Below are positions 24,764 to 37,169 of a stretch of 64,000 nucleotides of DNA, piece after piece (the stretch's first letter is position 1; each line of letters begins with the position of its first letter). The position numbers were made by a program, and so were the translations under genes. This DNA comes from Takakia lepidozioides. Lineage: Eukaryota > Streptophyta > Takakiopsida > Takakiales > Takakiaceae. The notes under the pieces were generated by a model. It did no database searches, had not been told where the DNA came from, and saw only the letters and a list, made by a program, of their open reading frames with translations. The stretch lies in the NCBI GenBank assembly GCA_030704615.1, contig CM060734.1:54514042-54578041 (forward strand), in the 5' to 3' direction.

Positions 24764-25844
24764 GCGTCTTGCTTCGAGGAAGTTTCAACACAGCCTGTTG
24801 AACAATAGGCTCTTCATTTTTAACTTTCTTCTTGGCTTGAGCTTGACAACAGAGGTTACAAGAACTGGATGACCAAAAAACTTAAATGGATATGATTTTT
24901 GTGAGGGATTGAGTTGAAGTCAACCGAATCGACCCTGATATCAAGAAATATACAAAGGAAAGTGGACGCAGATTCAGACAGAATGACCACCTGAAATTTG
25001 GAAACAAGCACATAAACTTTGGAGACTGAATGTGCCATCCATTTGTCTAGGGAATTGTGGGATATCTTATCCCTCTTTCAAGGGCAGAGTGCCATCCTGA
25101 TGGAGGCACCGTGTTTTAGATATGACATCTGAGATCTGGTCTCAATTTATTGACTATTTGCTTCAATGTTAAAGTTGTCAGAGTTCCACACCTTTCGCAA
25201 ATGTGATGGTTCATTGAAATTCTTCACTTTATGTCTGTAACAGAAACCTAAACTGAATACATCAGTTTAAGCTTTAGCCCTGGTGCAGTACGGCAGATGA
25301 GTCAACACTCGTCTAGTATTGCTCAAATGTCAGTTTTCAAATGACATTTGTGAGGATAATCCTCAGAACACTCTTAAACAATATTGGCACCCGAGCAAGC
25401 AGGCATACTCCAAAACCTTGAACATGTTGGAGGCTGTACCAAATGACCGGAACTCCACAAATACGATACAGGGAAATTACATGATTTAGATCCTCATTGG
25501 CAAGCTGCAAGGTGAAAAAAAAGGCCAAGGAGAACACAGGAAACTGTAACTAATGGTTACAAAATTGTCTTGGTGTCTTCCCCTTATAATTGCAATGTTT
25601 GGCATAGACAATTAATCTGCACAATCAGTTGATTAAGGAGCACCTCGGTGCTCCTGATTTCAATGGGATGCTCGTAGGGCTTCCCTCGGGTGCAGATATA
25701 CAGGAAACCCAAGTATGCTCAATTTCTAGCAAATCAACTCTGGTCAGAGGACAGTGCATCCAGCTGTGAGTTTATGGCCCTGTATTGGGCACATCCATCC
25801 AATTCCTCCGCATAGCATACTTGTCGTCATATCATTCTTGTCAG
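24764..25844. other. Intergenic region downstream of the GNAT gene
   Basis: Holds the 3' end and probable untranslated region of the minus-strand acetyltransferase gene. No other gene or repeat was seen. Confidence 0.4.
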
Positions 25845-28183
25845 CTAATTGGTCACCAGATTTCTCGATGACAGCCGCTTACGCATAAGATGGCGGCGTC
25901 GTTGGAATGTCAGAACCGAGAGGAAATTGTCCGTTGCCACCACTTGATAGCCCGCCTCCTTATACATGGTGAGAGGGGCTGTGTCCACAATGCGGCAGTG
26001 CAAATACATGTCCTGGCATCCCCTCGCTAAAGCCAGGTCCTCTGCAGCCTTCAGAAGTTGGCGGCCAAGACCCCTCCTGCTCACAGTCACCACGAAGTGA
26101 AAAGACCCACAATTGTATCAGCTTGGGGACAGTTATTTGAAGAGAAAAAAGCCCGTATGATAGCTCAGACTAGGAAGGAAATGTCAAATGTCTGACCAGA
26201 AAGCAAAGCTGAAAACATGAGGGCTCCATAATACTCCATTAAATTTCCTGACGGCCAATGAGACATGAACACCCAAAGAATTTCCAAGGTGCCTACCTAC
26301 GGTAGCCTTTGCTCACAGCCATATTGCAAATGTAGGGGGCAGTTGCTGGTGGCGGCGGGGTGGGGAGATAGGGATGGCCATTCACTGAGAAAGAGAGCTC
26401 CACTGTTCCAGCCAATAGCCAGTTACCAGACCACCCATTGACAGTCTGCCCCATGATGGGGTTGTCCTCTGCTGGGGCATACAATCCCACAAGGGTCACT
26501 GACTGCGGAAGACATGCCCGCCTGTCTTTCACATACTGTTTCACTGTCAAGGAGAGCAGGGGGCGGTAAGTGAGCAAGCCCCCCATCAACTCAGCGAAAG
26601 AATCGACCAAAAGCTCTTCAACAGCTTTCATGTGTTCAGTCCGCATGGCCTGGACTACAAATATCCCTTTCACACTGGCATGCCTGCAAGAAAATCGACA
26701 ATTTGAGCAAGAGCTTCTAAGAAAGATAGGCTTCAAACTGTTCTATTCTCTCAGTTTAGATACAACCTTCTTACTTTTAGGGAAAGAGGACAAAAACCAA
26801 TACCTGAAGGTATCTGACAGTTGTCTGTAAACGCTGTCTTTTTCATACCATTATGTTTATGTTGTTCAAATAACAGTATATCTTCGATCACAGTTTGAGA
26901 TGCGAGTTCCAATATCAAAGCTGATCTACAGAATGTGAGCTTTTGCCAAAGAGCTGAGTGGCCCTGCACTCAAACCCTCTGATGTCATCTGTTCCAGAGC
27001 ATGCTTCCCCAAATTGACACTTGGGAGATCTCAAGTCTCTTGGGCAGCAAGAATGCAATGACGGTGACAGTGTCCACAGTAGTGAAAAAATAATCGCCTC
27101 TAGGAGGGTGAAGTAACTGAAATGGCAAGGGAGCACCATAAATGCCACTGGATCCAGCCAATGTCATCCTGCTTCCTACTTCCAGTAAGGTGGAAAAAGA
27201 TGAGCTGATTAAGATTGTGTAATACACAACCTCCACTTACCTTGTAAGAGTGCTTCCAATCAAAACTATAACGACCAAAAATTCATGCAACATGTATGAT
27301 ATTTGTACCTGTGTTCATACTTTTGCAAGACTTTAATTAGCTCCATGTCTGCGGGGGTCCACTTGGAAACCTCCCCTTTGTCAGATTTTGTCACAAGGTC
27401 CTCTACACGCCACCTTCGCACGCCTTGATCCACACCTGTCTCATTGTCTGACTCGGCCACTTCAGGATCGCCTACACTCATCACTCGCCCTACTCCTTCC
27501 TCAGCTGCAAACAATCTCCAGTTTTCTGTTTCGCCATCCACAGAGCTGGTAGAATTCCCTAGGAACGAGCCCGTGGCTCTCTCCCTCGCAAAAACGCGAC
27601 CATCAGCTAAGAAAGCCTCCTCGTCTGACCTAAGCAGGTCTATATCATTAGGATCGATACCATTAGAGTCTGAATCGTAAGTCCTCCCCTCTACTGCTAC
27701 TGTCACTTCAGAGTCTCTCACCCTGTCGAAGGCTTCTTCCCGAACAGAAAAAGATTTTGGGCTCTCTGATTCAGAAGACCCAGGAGCTTCGTCTGAAACA
27801 CCTTCACTCACAAGTGCTTCCAGCCCCACATTCTCTACTCCAAATAAACAGATACTTAACCTCTTCTCCATCGCTCTTCTCCTCCTCCTCCTCCGTTTCG
27901 ACCTCTGAAGACATTGCTCGTTGTCCAGTAATGCAGCTTCTTTCCCTCCACTGCCCACTTGAATCCCATGCTTGCTTGTAAAGCATTCGATGCTGGCTAC
28001 TTTTCCATGGAGAAGGCGGGGTGAAATACAGGAGCATGAGATAGAGTCTCTGTAGCTGGAGGGCTCTCTCCTTGTGGTTACGGCCGTAACTCTCCGGTAA
28101 TCGACAGAACCGTCACTATGCTTTTGAGTCAGAGTAGATAGAGAAGTCCCAAGGTGTGGGGGGTGAGCTGCTACGCCCATGGC
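25845..28183 (-). CDS. GNAT-family N-acetyltransferase, plant organelle-type
   Basis: Three exons on the minus strand: 27309-28183, 26297-26684 and 25845-26078, joined by GT-AG introns whose phases agree (KYEHR-HASVKG and GYRR-RGLGRQ). The first ~290 residues are serine-rich, with a poly-arginine run (KRRRRRRR) and an acidic stretch, fitting a transit peptide plus a disordered region. The acetyltransferase fold follows: FVVQAMRTEHMKAVEELLVD, then the acetyl-CoA loop YICNMAVSKGYRRRGLGRQL (motif A, R/Q-x-x-G-x-G/A), then MYLHCRIVDTAPLTMYKEAGY (motif B), as in plastid GNATs of plants. It transfers acetyl from acetyl-CoA to amines on proteins or small molecules; the substrate cannot be told. An in-frame ATG 54 bases upstream (28237) is an alternative start. 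The N-terminal extension is unusually long for the family. Confidence 0.85.
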
Positions 28184-29667
28184 AATGCACCCAAACAGAG
28201 AGCGATCGCAACAAACAACTTCGGGAGTCTCGAACAAACCCCTGCGTTACTCTTCTGTTTCTTCTTCATCTGCGCGTCCCTCCATAGAAGAAATATGAGG
28301 TGGCGGTCAAAGGAAAAACACTGAATGCAGCCGAGTAGCAATGGCAATTCTACGCTATTGCCAGTTGGTGTGAGCCAACCGTCCAGAGTAACGTCTCCGA
28401 TACATTAAGGAAAGAGTATACTCCAGCTCCCCAAATTGCAGCTCCCTAAACTGCAGCTCTTCTCCTAGACTCGATTAGGGCAGAGGCTCGCATTTGCGAG
28501 GCAGCTGACATTTTCAGCGTGAACAACACTGGAGACAAAACCCAGTCTCTGACTGAATTTCCAACAAGAAGCAGCTGGGAAAAACTCTATTCAAGCGAGA
28601 AGACGCCCACATTAAAGCATACAACGAAAACACATGGTTGGAGATTCCCTCCGCAGGCAGAATACAAAGAAGAAGAGCGTAGAAATTGTGGGAGGGAATT
28701 GGTGGCAGCTTCTAACAGCTTCTGCAGTGACAAGAAGACAAATGGAAGGCCTGGGTGGAGGGAAAGAGCCTGCAGCAATCCAGAAGCTGCAAGCGCCAAA
28801 TTTTCCACCATAGCCGTTCATACAAGTCTTTACTTCGCTGGCAGATAAGATAAAGATACAGATAAAGTTTAAGATAATGAGATTGTCACTATGAACTTGC
28901 TAAATTAAGATGGTAGCTTATTACTATAAGAACATGCAGGAAGCAAAGTAAGGACTCGCAGGAAGAAGAGAGACGATCAAGGCATTGTGAACTGAATTGC
29001 TTGCCACAGCTTGTGATACTTACTCTCCATAATCGGAGTGGATTGTCGATGTGGGCATAGAGTTTCCTGATCATGGCAGTCTTGGATTGCTTCTTGCATT
29101 TTGTACATGCAGGCGCTTCAAGTGTCGTTCTTACTATCCGTAGCTACTCCTTGATTAGTCGCCGGTCGCTTTGATTCAAATGATCCAAGGGCTTTGTTTG
29201 TGAGGCATCGATGCTGGGAGGACTTGCGTGTAATCTAACCATGGGAAGTGCAGGTGCCCTTGCCGGGGAGAACTATCTCTGGGGCTCTGTTGACGAATCC
29301 TGCTGCACTTTGAACAAGACAACTACTTATTACTAAAATTGGTAAAAACCCGAGTGAATGCCACAGCGGTCAATGCAAGTGTCAGTTGGGTTTTACGACA
29401 ATTTGTAAACAATGTCCCGGTTTCACAATTTCAGTCTATGATAGTGTTGTCTTGTATCCCAGCAACATGCTATCTTTTTCTATGTTTCTATGTGCCCCAT
29501 TGGCAGCCCCACACCCAACATCCCAGCCTGTTTTGGAGTGCCTTACTTTGGTTTGTAATCAGCTCACCTAATCTCAGCTTCTAGTTTTGGATCACAAAAC
29601 AGCATGTCCTCAGCAATAGCAGCCCAGGTCAACCTTTGTACCAGCCCAACAACCCCACACATCCCCC
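28184..29667. other. Gene-poor region upstream of the GNAT gene
   Basis: Promoter side of the acetyltransferase gene. A short CAGCTCCC(A/T)AA repeat lies at about 28423-28459. A 109-codon open frame at 28519-28848 has no recognisable domain. Nothing else is supported. Confidence 0.4.
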
Positions 29668-30126
29668 TCATGCACGATTGTGTGATTTGAACCCCAGACG
29701 GTCCAGCCCCATTGGCACTACACACATATATTGGTAAGACTCTAGGTTTTGATACTCGCTCGACAGGTTTCTTGGACATATACGGTTGTATGGAAAAATA
29801 TTATCTTTGTACTTGACCATCATTTCGTAAATGGTAAGATTTTGCTGGGGGGTGAAGTACTTGGCATGTAGCTCATTCTGTGAATCTAAGAGCACCTACT
29901 CTAAGCTTATGAAACGTGGGATCAACACTGTCATTACATATAAGTTGGTTGTCCACACTTTATAGGGCCCACCTAGTCCACTCCTAATCTTCATTATGGC
30001 ATGGGACTTCAAGAATTCATCCCCACCCTTCCAGTACAACCCAATATTAGATAACTTCTTTATTCCCATTAGTATGTCCACCCCCAACCAAGTCCGCAGC
30101 TCCTTCACAGTTATGGGATACACCAC
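29668..30126 (-). pseudogene. piggyBac-type transposase remnant
   Basis: Minus-strand segment beginning PITVKELRTWLGVDILMG and SNIGLYWKG, the start of the piggyBac DDE domain. It continues to IPRFISLE, a stop (29895-29897), and then LLDSQNELHAKYFTPQQNLT and IYEMMVKYK, the next conserved block. The bases between the RF-x-x-L and LLD-x-x-N-E-L blocks of a complete transposase are missing, so this is an internally deleted copy. No catalytic domain beyond KYKDNIFPYNR is kept, and no TTAA-flanked ends were located. Confidence 0.75.
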
Positions 30127-31450
30127 TTACCTCCCTATAGTGTGCCCCTATTATTGAGGGTCCTCGCATAAATGTTAGTCATGATCAGCACCCCTCGCAT
30201 GACATTCAATGGCCAAAACAAATTGAAGAAATCAACATGAGCTTAAGTATCATGCAATGAATGGTTTGGTCCAAGAACAGGACCAATGAAGGTTCATTCC
30301 GACAATCCAGTGGCTTCCGAATTCCACATATCATCTTTGAACATTAGAACAAAATGCCAGTCTTCCCATCATTCAGGTAAGTCATACAAGCCAAGCTCAT
30401 GCCAGTATCATTAGATTGACTTTAGCATCCTTTACAAAGTTATAGTCATCTTCACTTTTGCTATCCGTGGCCCCAAATTCATTGTCCCTAATTTCACCTT
30501 CGAGCCCTAGCATTTTATTTATGATGCAAGACATGGCATCTTCCCAGTGTACAATCTCTACCGATGATGTTAAGACAAAATGCATACCCGAGCCACCAAA
30601 AAAGGATACCAAGGTAACTTTCAGATGTTGCCACGATGACCCAAGTGGATTCATGGACAGTGCCATACACACATTTAGGCACATTACAGGGTGCCAGGCA
30701 GCGTTTGAAGTATGAAGGAAGCACTGGCGGAAGCACCAATCCTGATAACCCCGGACTGGAGTCTGGGCATTTTTTCCAAAATTGTTGACCAACACTATCA
30801 CTGTCGATCCCAAGATCCCCAAATCATCTAAAATTTGGCTGTGACCAGCCACATCCATTGAGACATATTGAGAACTACGAAGAGAGTAAGAAACCACCTC
30901 ATGTTCAGTATCCTGCAAATCCCCCAAGTCTCCCAAATCAAAGCAGGTGGTAGGTTGTTTACCTTACAAGACTCTTCAACCTCATTGTGACTAGAGCAGC
31001 TAGGTTGAAAGTCAGACCATGTCACGGAAAACGAAGCAGATTGTTGATCTCTGTGGAAAATCTAGTCGGATTTTCCTCTTTGTTTTCAACCCACCCAGCT
31101 AGGATCTCGGCTGCATGTTGATGTCAAAGGTAGCAAAAATTAGAGGGCATAGGGAAAGAGGGTCATCTCACCCGAGTATGACGCTTTAAGCACAACAAAT
31201 TATACTCTTCATTTAAGCACCCTTACAATTTGGCAATTTGATCATGACTTACACCAAGTCCTATTGCCTAGGCCGCAATAGCAGCTGCCTCGACTCCCAA
31301 ATGACTAGGTGCATGGGGAGGAGCACCATCACTCCCCAGTTCACAATGACAAGTGAGGATACGGTTGTGATAACAACGAGAACATGCAAAACCACCAACG
31401 GCTATCTGTACTAGCTGCATACCCGTGTTGGGGGTCATTAGGATATCAAG
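30127..31450. other. Region beyond the piggyBac remnant
   Basis: A 179-codon minus-strand open frame (30397-30936) lies on the side where the transposase N-terminus would be, but I see no domain in it. It may be degenerate element sequence. No other feature is supported. Confidence 0.3.
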
Positions 31451-31454
31451 AGCA

Positions 31455-31690
31455 CGTTTTCAACCCGGATATCAATGTATCCGGACCCGGAACTGGCATT
31501 TTTTAGTATCCGGGTTAGATGTACAACCAGTGTAATATCTGGATACCCGGCCAATACCTGGCGGATCTCAACCCTAAACTTAATAACCGGATGCATACCC
31601 GGATCCGCTATTTGTCATGTTGGTAATACCCGGAACCGGCGGATATCTAAAACCAATTTTTTTTAATATCCGGAACCGGCATATATGAAA
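31455..31690. repeat. Cluster of TATCCGG / CCGGATA motifs
   Basis: Within about 235 bases, the words CCGGATATC, TATCCGGACC, TATCCGGGTT, GGATACCCGG, ACCGGATGC, ACCCGGATCC, TACCCGGAACCGG and TATCCGGAACCGG occur in both orientations. This looks like the subterminal transposase-binding region of an Ac-like hAT element, but no terminal inverted repeat or duplication was found, so the assignment is open. Confidence 0.45.
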
Positions 31691-32145
31691 AAAAAAAAGG
31701 TGTAGATCCGCTCGACACTGCTGCGCAAAACAAAAGTGCATGAGAGACAATGAGAGGCTACAAGGAATGCAAAATACGCAGGCCAAATCGAGGATAATGT
31801 TCACAAAACACAATGGTGCTCCCGCGGGGCAGCTGGAGCGCCTGAGGTTGGGTAGCACGTGAGCAGAAGAGAATATGCCATATATTCAAAGAATATTCTA
31901 AAAAATTTTAACGAAACTAAAACTTGAAATGAGGTTGGGTAGTGCATGAGCACACTCACGCCGTTGTACGCGTGCTCGCGTGAGCAGAAGACAAAATGCC
32001 CGAAAAATTATGAATATTCTTGAAAAGATGCTGCGGCGAAACTAAAATTGGAAATTTGTGCTCACGGGGACCAAATTGTGCGCACGTGAGCACAAGCCAC
32101 ACGTAGATGGGTTAGTCACCATATCGCCAAACACAATACATATTG
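31691..32145. other. AT-rich spacer with GTGAGCAC-type inverted words
   Basis: Holds inverted words of GTGAGCA/TGCTCAC at 31860, 31950-31985 and 32060-32095, and nothing else recognisable. It lies between the two motif clusters and may belong to the same degenerate element. Confidence 0.3.
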
Positions 32146-32261
32146 TTTCGCCCACGAAACCACAGGATAATGACCTACGCCGCGATACTTGGAAATTTCG
32201 CCGACGAAACCCATTATTTCGCTGGAGAAACCCGATACCATGATTTATTTCGTTAACGAAA
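32146..32261. repeat. Four TTTCG-NNNN-CGAAA palindromes
   Basis: Four 14-base near-palindromes of the form TTTCG-4 bases-CGAAA occur at 32146-32159, 32196-32209, 32217-32230 (GAGAAA on the right) and 32248-32261. The spacer differs in each (CCCA, CCGA/CC-like, CTGG, TTAA-type centre) while the arms are kept. They could be protein-binding sites or part of a degenerate mobile element. Confidence 0.6.
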
Positions 32262-33471
32262 TCCGTTGTTTGTCTCATTTTATTAAATTGTTCAACTATT
32301 GTTTGATATTTGTGTGTTTTGGATGGTGTTGATTATTGTGACTTTGTTTTTCTCTTACGTGCTCTTGTTTTGTAGAATACCATAGCTGTAGATATAACAC
32401 TATTTTAACTAATTCTAGACTTTTGTTTGGTCCAGAAATAATATAAGATATATGAATAAATATAATCTATAATAGAAATAAAGAGATATATCTATAATTA
32501 TTTGACTATTTGTACACTATATAACAACGAATTATATAATCCTCCACACATTCTACGCAAAAATACAAGTATGTATTGTGGTCTTAGATGAACATCCAAT
32601 GAAAGTTTACATTCATTAAAAAGAATGGGAGGATGCAATGAATCAAACAATGATGAGAGCTCCGATATCCAAAATGACATACACAAACAAACATGGAACA
32701 ATGGCAGAACCAAATATAAAACAATGATGGCATGTGATGAAGAGGACAACATGGAAAAACGAGTCTGTCGGGACCTGATTGATAATATGAAACATTCATA
32801 TTTTATTTGAGATTATATCATTCAAGGCGATGGACCAACAGAAAAATGAATGTCAACTGTCCATCCGTTCATGGACTTAATGCCATACAAGCCATAGATT
32901 CTGAAGCCATAGAACCGTTACGGTTTATACTAACTCATTAATAATAATGAGCCTCTTCCCAAACGGCTCGCAGTCAAGGCATGTGTCCGAAGACACCTCC
33001 GGTTACCACAGCCACTTGCAACGGTCTCCACACCAGAGGAAACGGAGATACTTTCAGGAAGGTGAAACCGGCTGACATTGTCATCTGAAATGTTATTGCC
33101 AACTCTACTTGATGCCCTTGACGCCTCCTGGCACGCCTGCCATTCTTCCCAATCACGCAGCTTTTGTTCCTCTTTTAGAATTCGTTCCTTGAATGTTACT
33201 GGGGACACGCGGTTGAAATGACAAATGTTAGGCCCAAAGTGGAGGTTTTGCATATGGATTTGTTGAGGTAAGAGTACAAATGCAAATGCAAAAGAATTGG
33301 AAAATCAAATTATGAACAAACAACAGAACAGTGGGATCCACATGCCTACCAAGGTAATCAGGTTCTTTTTGTTGTGGGATGCAAACACGAGGATCAAGAT
33401 ATCTTCCATACTAGGCCCAGCAGGCATGGTCTCGACCAATAGGCTTATGAGAACACTTTGCCCGGTTCTCG
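32262..33471. other. AT-rich stretch with short open frames
   Basis: Very AT-rich from 32270 to 32620. A 107-codon minus-strand open frame (32930-33253) includes a charged segment, TFKERILKEEQKLRDWEEWQ, and may be an exon of the decayed minus-strand gene to the right, but no domain is recognised. Confidence 0.3.
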
Positions 33472-33954
33472 CTAATCCACGACTGTTGAAGCTCTAGCCA
33501 TCTCCGATATATATGACCACACTACTTTTGTCATATCATCCCGGTCACGCAAGCCGTTTGGTGAAGGCTTGAATGAGAAAGGGAAGAATCTAGTATTTTG
33601 TGGGTTTCGCAGGCCCTTTGATGGCTCATCATCTACAAGAAGTATTTGCCCCTGCGTAGCAAACGGTCTACCAGGGTACTTGACAATAACATTTCAAATA
33701 TCCTTCACGAGATATTTTATCCTGGGCCTGATATAACCGGTGGTATCCTTGCAATCCTCAGCAGACCATATGAAGCAAAACTTCTTCGTTGTTTTCGTGG
33801 GGACGAAGCTCTCCAGCATCCTACAAAGAACACCTCTATCAGCGCATGACCAAATGGCCACGTGAAAATGCTTCAATGCAAGGTCCAGAAACTCCAAGAC
33901 TCCAGGCCGAGGCACCACAAACGGTCTGTCAGGAACTTGAAGTGTCACATCCTA
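33472..33954 (-). pseudogene. FCP1/NIF-type HAD phosphatase domain (copy B)
   Basis: The minus strand reads RPFVVPRPGVLEFLDLALKH, HVAIWSCADRG (HAD motif II region), FCFIWSAEDCKDTTG, then a stop near 33694. In the same frame it continues YPGRPFATQGQILLVDDEPS (motif IV, LLVDDEP), KGLRNPQNTRFFPF and a terminal SYISEMARASTVVD. This is the order of the catalytic domain found in FCP1/NLI-interacting-factor (CTD phosphatase-like) proteins. The N-terminal catalytic D-x-D-x-T is absent from this segment; it would lie in an upstream exon or is lost. One in-frame stop suggests decay. It lies downstream of copy A on the same strand and may be part of the same gene. Confidence 0.6.
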
Positions 33955-34286
33955 AAACGAAATTTCTCCTTAAACAGTTCACCGCCGGTTGGGGGTGGCC
34001 GGTAGCAGAGGAGTCCGTTGACACTCAAAATTAACAACATCCGTTTCTTCTTCCCCGCTGTTGCATGTAAAGAATGAGAGACAAAGTTATCCTGAGCAAG
34101 TTAATCACACACTGACATTAGTGTTTCTGCATGAAAATACCCATGACCCAGAATGATTGAGTGTATGGAAGATCAACACGATTGTGCAAAAAATGGCAAA
34201 ATCCTGTACAATGTTGTGGGCTTGGAATGTTTCAAGATGAGGGTTAATATTGCTAAGAAAATGAACGTCGACTGCCAAGTGGAGGT

Positions 34287-35170
34287 TCAATAATGTACCT
34301 TGTACGGAGGGAAATTGATGAAGGTATCGTGCTGCATCCCCGCCTGTTGAGAAAAGATGGAGTTAATTAGTGCAGAACCAAACGAACAGAAAAGATAAGA
34401 AAGCGGAGAAATAATATCGGATAATACCGATGTCGCCTTATTGGAAAGTCTCGTTGGTGGACTTGGGATCCCAACGGACGTGTTTTGACGAGACCCCGGT
34501 ATGTCCGAGGTATTCATTTTCTTCCTCGAGTCTACTCTGTCTCTGAAGACAAACTTCCCTTCGATGGAGCCGATTTGTAGAAGAGATGGAAATGGTTTAG
34601 GGGCTCTATTCCGCTTCCTCGGTGCAGAACATTGCGCCAACACTACAGGGTCGACAAACCGAGAAGTTGCAATTGTTTCGTCCTTGTCCTCGTCCAAATG
34701 GTTGCGGAGAAGAGGAACGGAATGGAAATTATCTCTTGAAGCACTCCACATCCTGAATGGATTTCACACGTAACGAAGGTATTACCTCGGAACATATTTC
34801 CAATTAAGACTTCGTTTGACAGGAAGGTCATAATCCGTAGATTTTCTGGCCTGGAGTAAAACAAGAACATCAGACCCAGTACAAAGGAAAACAAAAAGAC
34901 GAGTTAGATTTCAGATATAAGTAATTTTACCTGACTCCTTCTGATTTGGGCTGTCCAACCCTCGTGCTAGGGAAAGAACTTAACATCTCCAAGGCTTCTC
35001 CCTCCTCCCCAATGCTCACCCTGGCTATCACGCATCTAGCTGTCTCTTGATTGACATTGGGAGCAAAGTCCACTGGACAGTCGAGGTTTAGGAAAATCTT
35101 GAGCAGCCATCTACGTTTCAATCTGTTCCAAGGAAGTGTCAGGAAATTTTTGTTTTCTAAGATAAACCTG
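34287..35170 (-). pseudogene. Exon-like segments between the two HAD domains
   Basis: Several minus-strand open segments lie here: 34927-35214 (with FLNLDCPVDFAPN and ARVSIGEEGEALEML, followed by a GTAAAA donor), 34795-34860 (LRIMTFLSNEVLIGNMF) and 34287-34751 (serine- and arginine-rich). They read like exons of one gene joining the two FCP1-like domains, but frames and splice sites do not fit together without breaks. Function unknown. Confidence 0.35.
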
Positions 35171-35806
35171 TCACTGCAAATCCCATAGCAAGAGGCATTT
35201 GACCTTTGGGTCATTATACGGTCGACATCCTATAGGTTTTTCCACGCTGAATATATCAGCGTCTTTTTCGGATAACCGCAACTCTTCCATGTGCGGTTTG
35301 AGTTCATCCAGAAGAAACCTGTCCTTGTATGGGTCGACGAGCGCTTTATATTTTGGAAGGAAGATACCGATCGACTTTGGGTTCAAGTAGGACTTATACA
35401 TATTTTCTATAGTGTCGATGAGAAGCGTGTTTGATCTGTACGCTACAGTGTCGTCTACAGTGATAATGTCGTAAAGACGTTTAAGATATATTGGTGCTTT
35501 CGGATATTTGGGCCATTCGTCACTGAAAGTCTGTCTACGCTTCACGCAGTCCTCATTATTGAATTCCCTGACCTTGTAAAACCTTTTTCCAAACAAAGCC
35601 AGCCCTATATCCAGGACATTTTCTAACGGTCCAGTGTTCCAAAAGTAGACCTTAAAATGCTTAAGGACCCATTTCAGGAAGTCGTCCAAACCATTTCGGA
35701 CTGCAAGCTTGAATTTTCCAGCGCATACACAAGGATGGGTTGCAGGAAGGGATCTCGGGCCATCTCGGAGGTAAACCTCACCAATGTAACCGACGTCAAG
35801 AACCAA
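35171..35806 (-). pseudogene. FCP1/NIF-type HAD phosphatase domain (copy A)
   Basis: A 211-codon minus-strand frame starting MVLDVGYIGEVYL, the place of HAD motif I (normally DxDxT/V; here D-V-G, so the second aspartate is missing). It continues GKFKLAVRNGLDDFLKWVLK, HFKVYFWNTG (motif II), APIYLKRLYDI, SNTLLIDTIENMYK (motif IV region with one acidic residue changed) and LDELKPHMEELRLSEKDAD. The fold is clear but the catalytic aspartates are altered, so activity is unlikely. The frame itself is open over its full length. Confidence 0.65.
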
Positions 35807-36389
35807 GACGTAGTATCCTGGTTGAGTCCCTCAGAGAGGCGATACCAATCATGTGGGTTCACAGATTGGTGATAGTCGATTGGAGGGTGAATCATATCAT
35901 CCTGTGGAATAACAAAACAGTTAATTCATTTTGAAAACTAGAAGAAGGACAAAGAAGAACATTTCTAAGATGGTTATGAAGTGTATACCCGTTTCGGGGA
36001 GGGATTCCGAATTTGTTGTTGTGGCTGCTCGCTCTCTTTTCCTTCGCGCTGAGCAACGACCATCTCCGACTCATTTCCTCCATCTCGCAACGTCGACTGG
36101 GCAGTGGAGGTTGCTTATGTGACCGGATCAGGTGGGCTGACCCTGATTGTTAAGACCACCTGCCTCCTCACTGTTTGAGTCGCGATGGATTCTGTCCGGG
36201 TTTATGTGATTTCCTCCAATGTCCGTTCATGGATCTATATGAGTTTTCGTAACTGTCAGTCACATGTAAAGTTGAAGAAGGTGGGAAGATGACGACAAAC
36301 AAAAATCAAAATACAGATTAGATATTGGCAAAAACACAACCAGAACACAACCAGATGCAATACGCACAATTTGTTCCATTTGAAATACT

Positions 36390-37169
36390 TAAAGACACCA
36401 TAAATCTCCAGGTGTCATTCGTTACCTACATCCACATTGACATGCTGGGAGACACTTTGAGAGTCAGTTGGGCTCTGAGTCCGGCCTCTACCTCCCATGT
36501 TTTTTTCGGGAGACGAGCTTTTAGTCTTGGCTCTGTCACCACTGTCCCGTTTTGCGGGAGACAAGCTCTTAGTCCTCGCTCTGCGTCGCTTAGTCCTCTC
36601 TGTCTTTTGTGGGACACGGGTTCTTTGTCCTTGCTCTCTCTACCCTCTCTTTGGCGGGAGTTGGGGACATTGGCGCCGGCTCGTCCCCTTCTACAAGTTT
36701 GAACCAGTCTTCTGCACTCCGACCAAGATTGCCACCCACCTCGATTGAGCTGGCATCGGCACCCCTTGAGGGTGAAGGAGGATTACTCTTAGTTCTCTTG
36801 CTTGAACTCGACAAATCCCCGTCCAGAATCTTGACCTTGTGGACCGCAACATCTTGCGTGGTGTTCTCAAGTCCATCCGGTGACTGAGTTCTGAAGTCCT
36901 AAATCACATCAAGGTGTCCAAGGGTCTGCATTGTTTCCATCGTGGCCCTCATTGTCCTCGTTACCCTCGATGCCCTCGTCCTCCTCCCTGTGTTCGGAAT
37001 GTCCTCCTCCTTCTTCCAAATCTTCATCTTCCACTTCCTCATCCTTATCATCGTCTCCACCGTCAACCTCTTCAGCAACATTGTCATTCTCAATTTGAAG
37101 GTTCTTAAAATTCGCTTCAACTTTTCCTTTGTAAATTTTTATTTTGGTTGAGTGGTTGATGTCAAGCAC
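36390..37169 (-). other. Coding-like low-complexity segments, minus strand
   Basis: At 36909-37169 the minus strand encodes a very acidic stretch (GGDDDKDEEVEDEDLEE). At 36590-36814 it encodes a serine/proline/lysine-rich stretch (SSSSKRTKSNPPSPSRG). At 36470-36620 a CTTAGTC(T/C)T(G/C)GCTCT repeat gives short tandem words. Such composition is typical of disordered linkers in plant transposon proteins. No domain is recognised. Confidence 0.35.

Noticed and set aside
29670-29720. tRNA gene suggested by a GGTTCAAATC box on the minus strand
   Set aside because: No matching acceptor stem or D-arm within the required distance; it lies in the piggyBac remnant.
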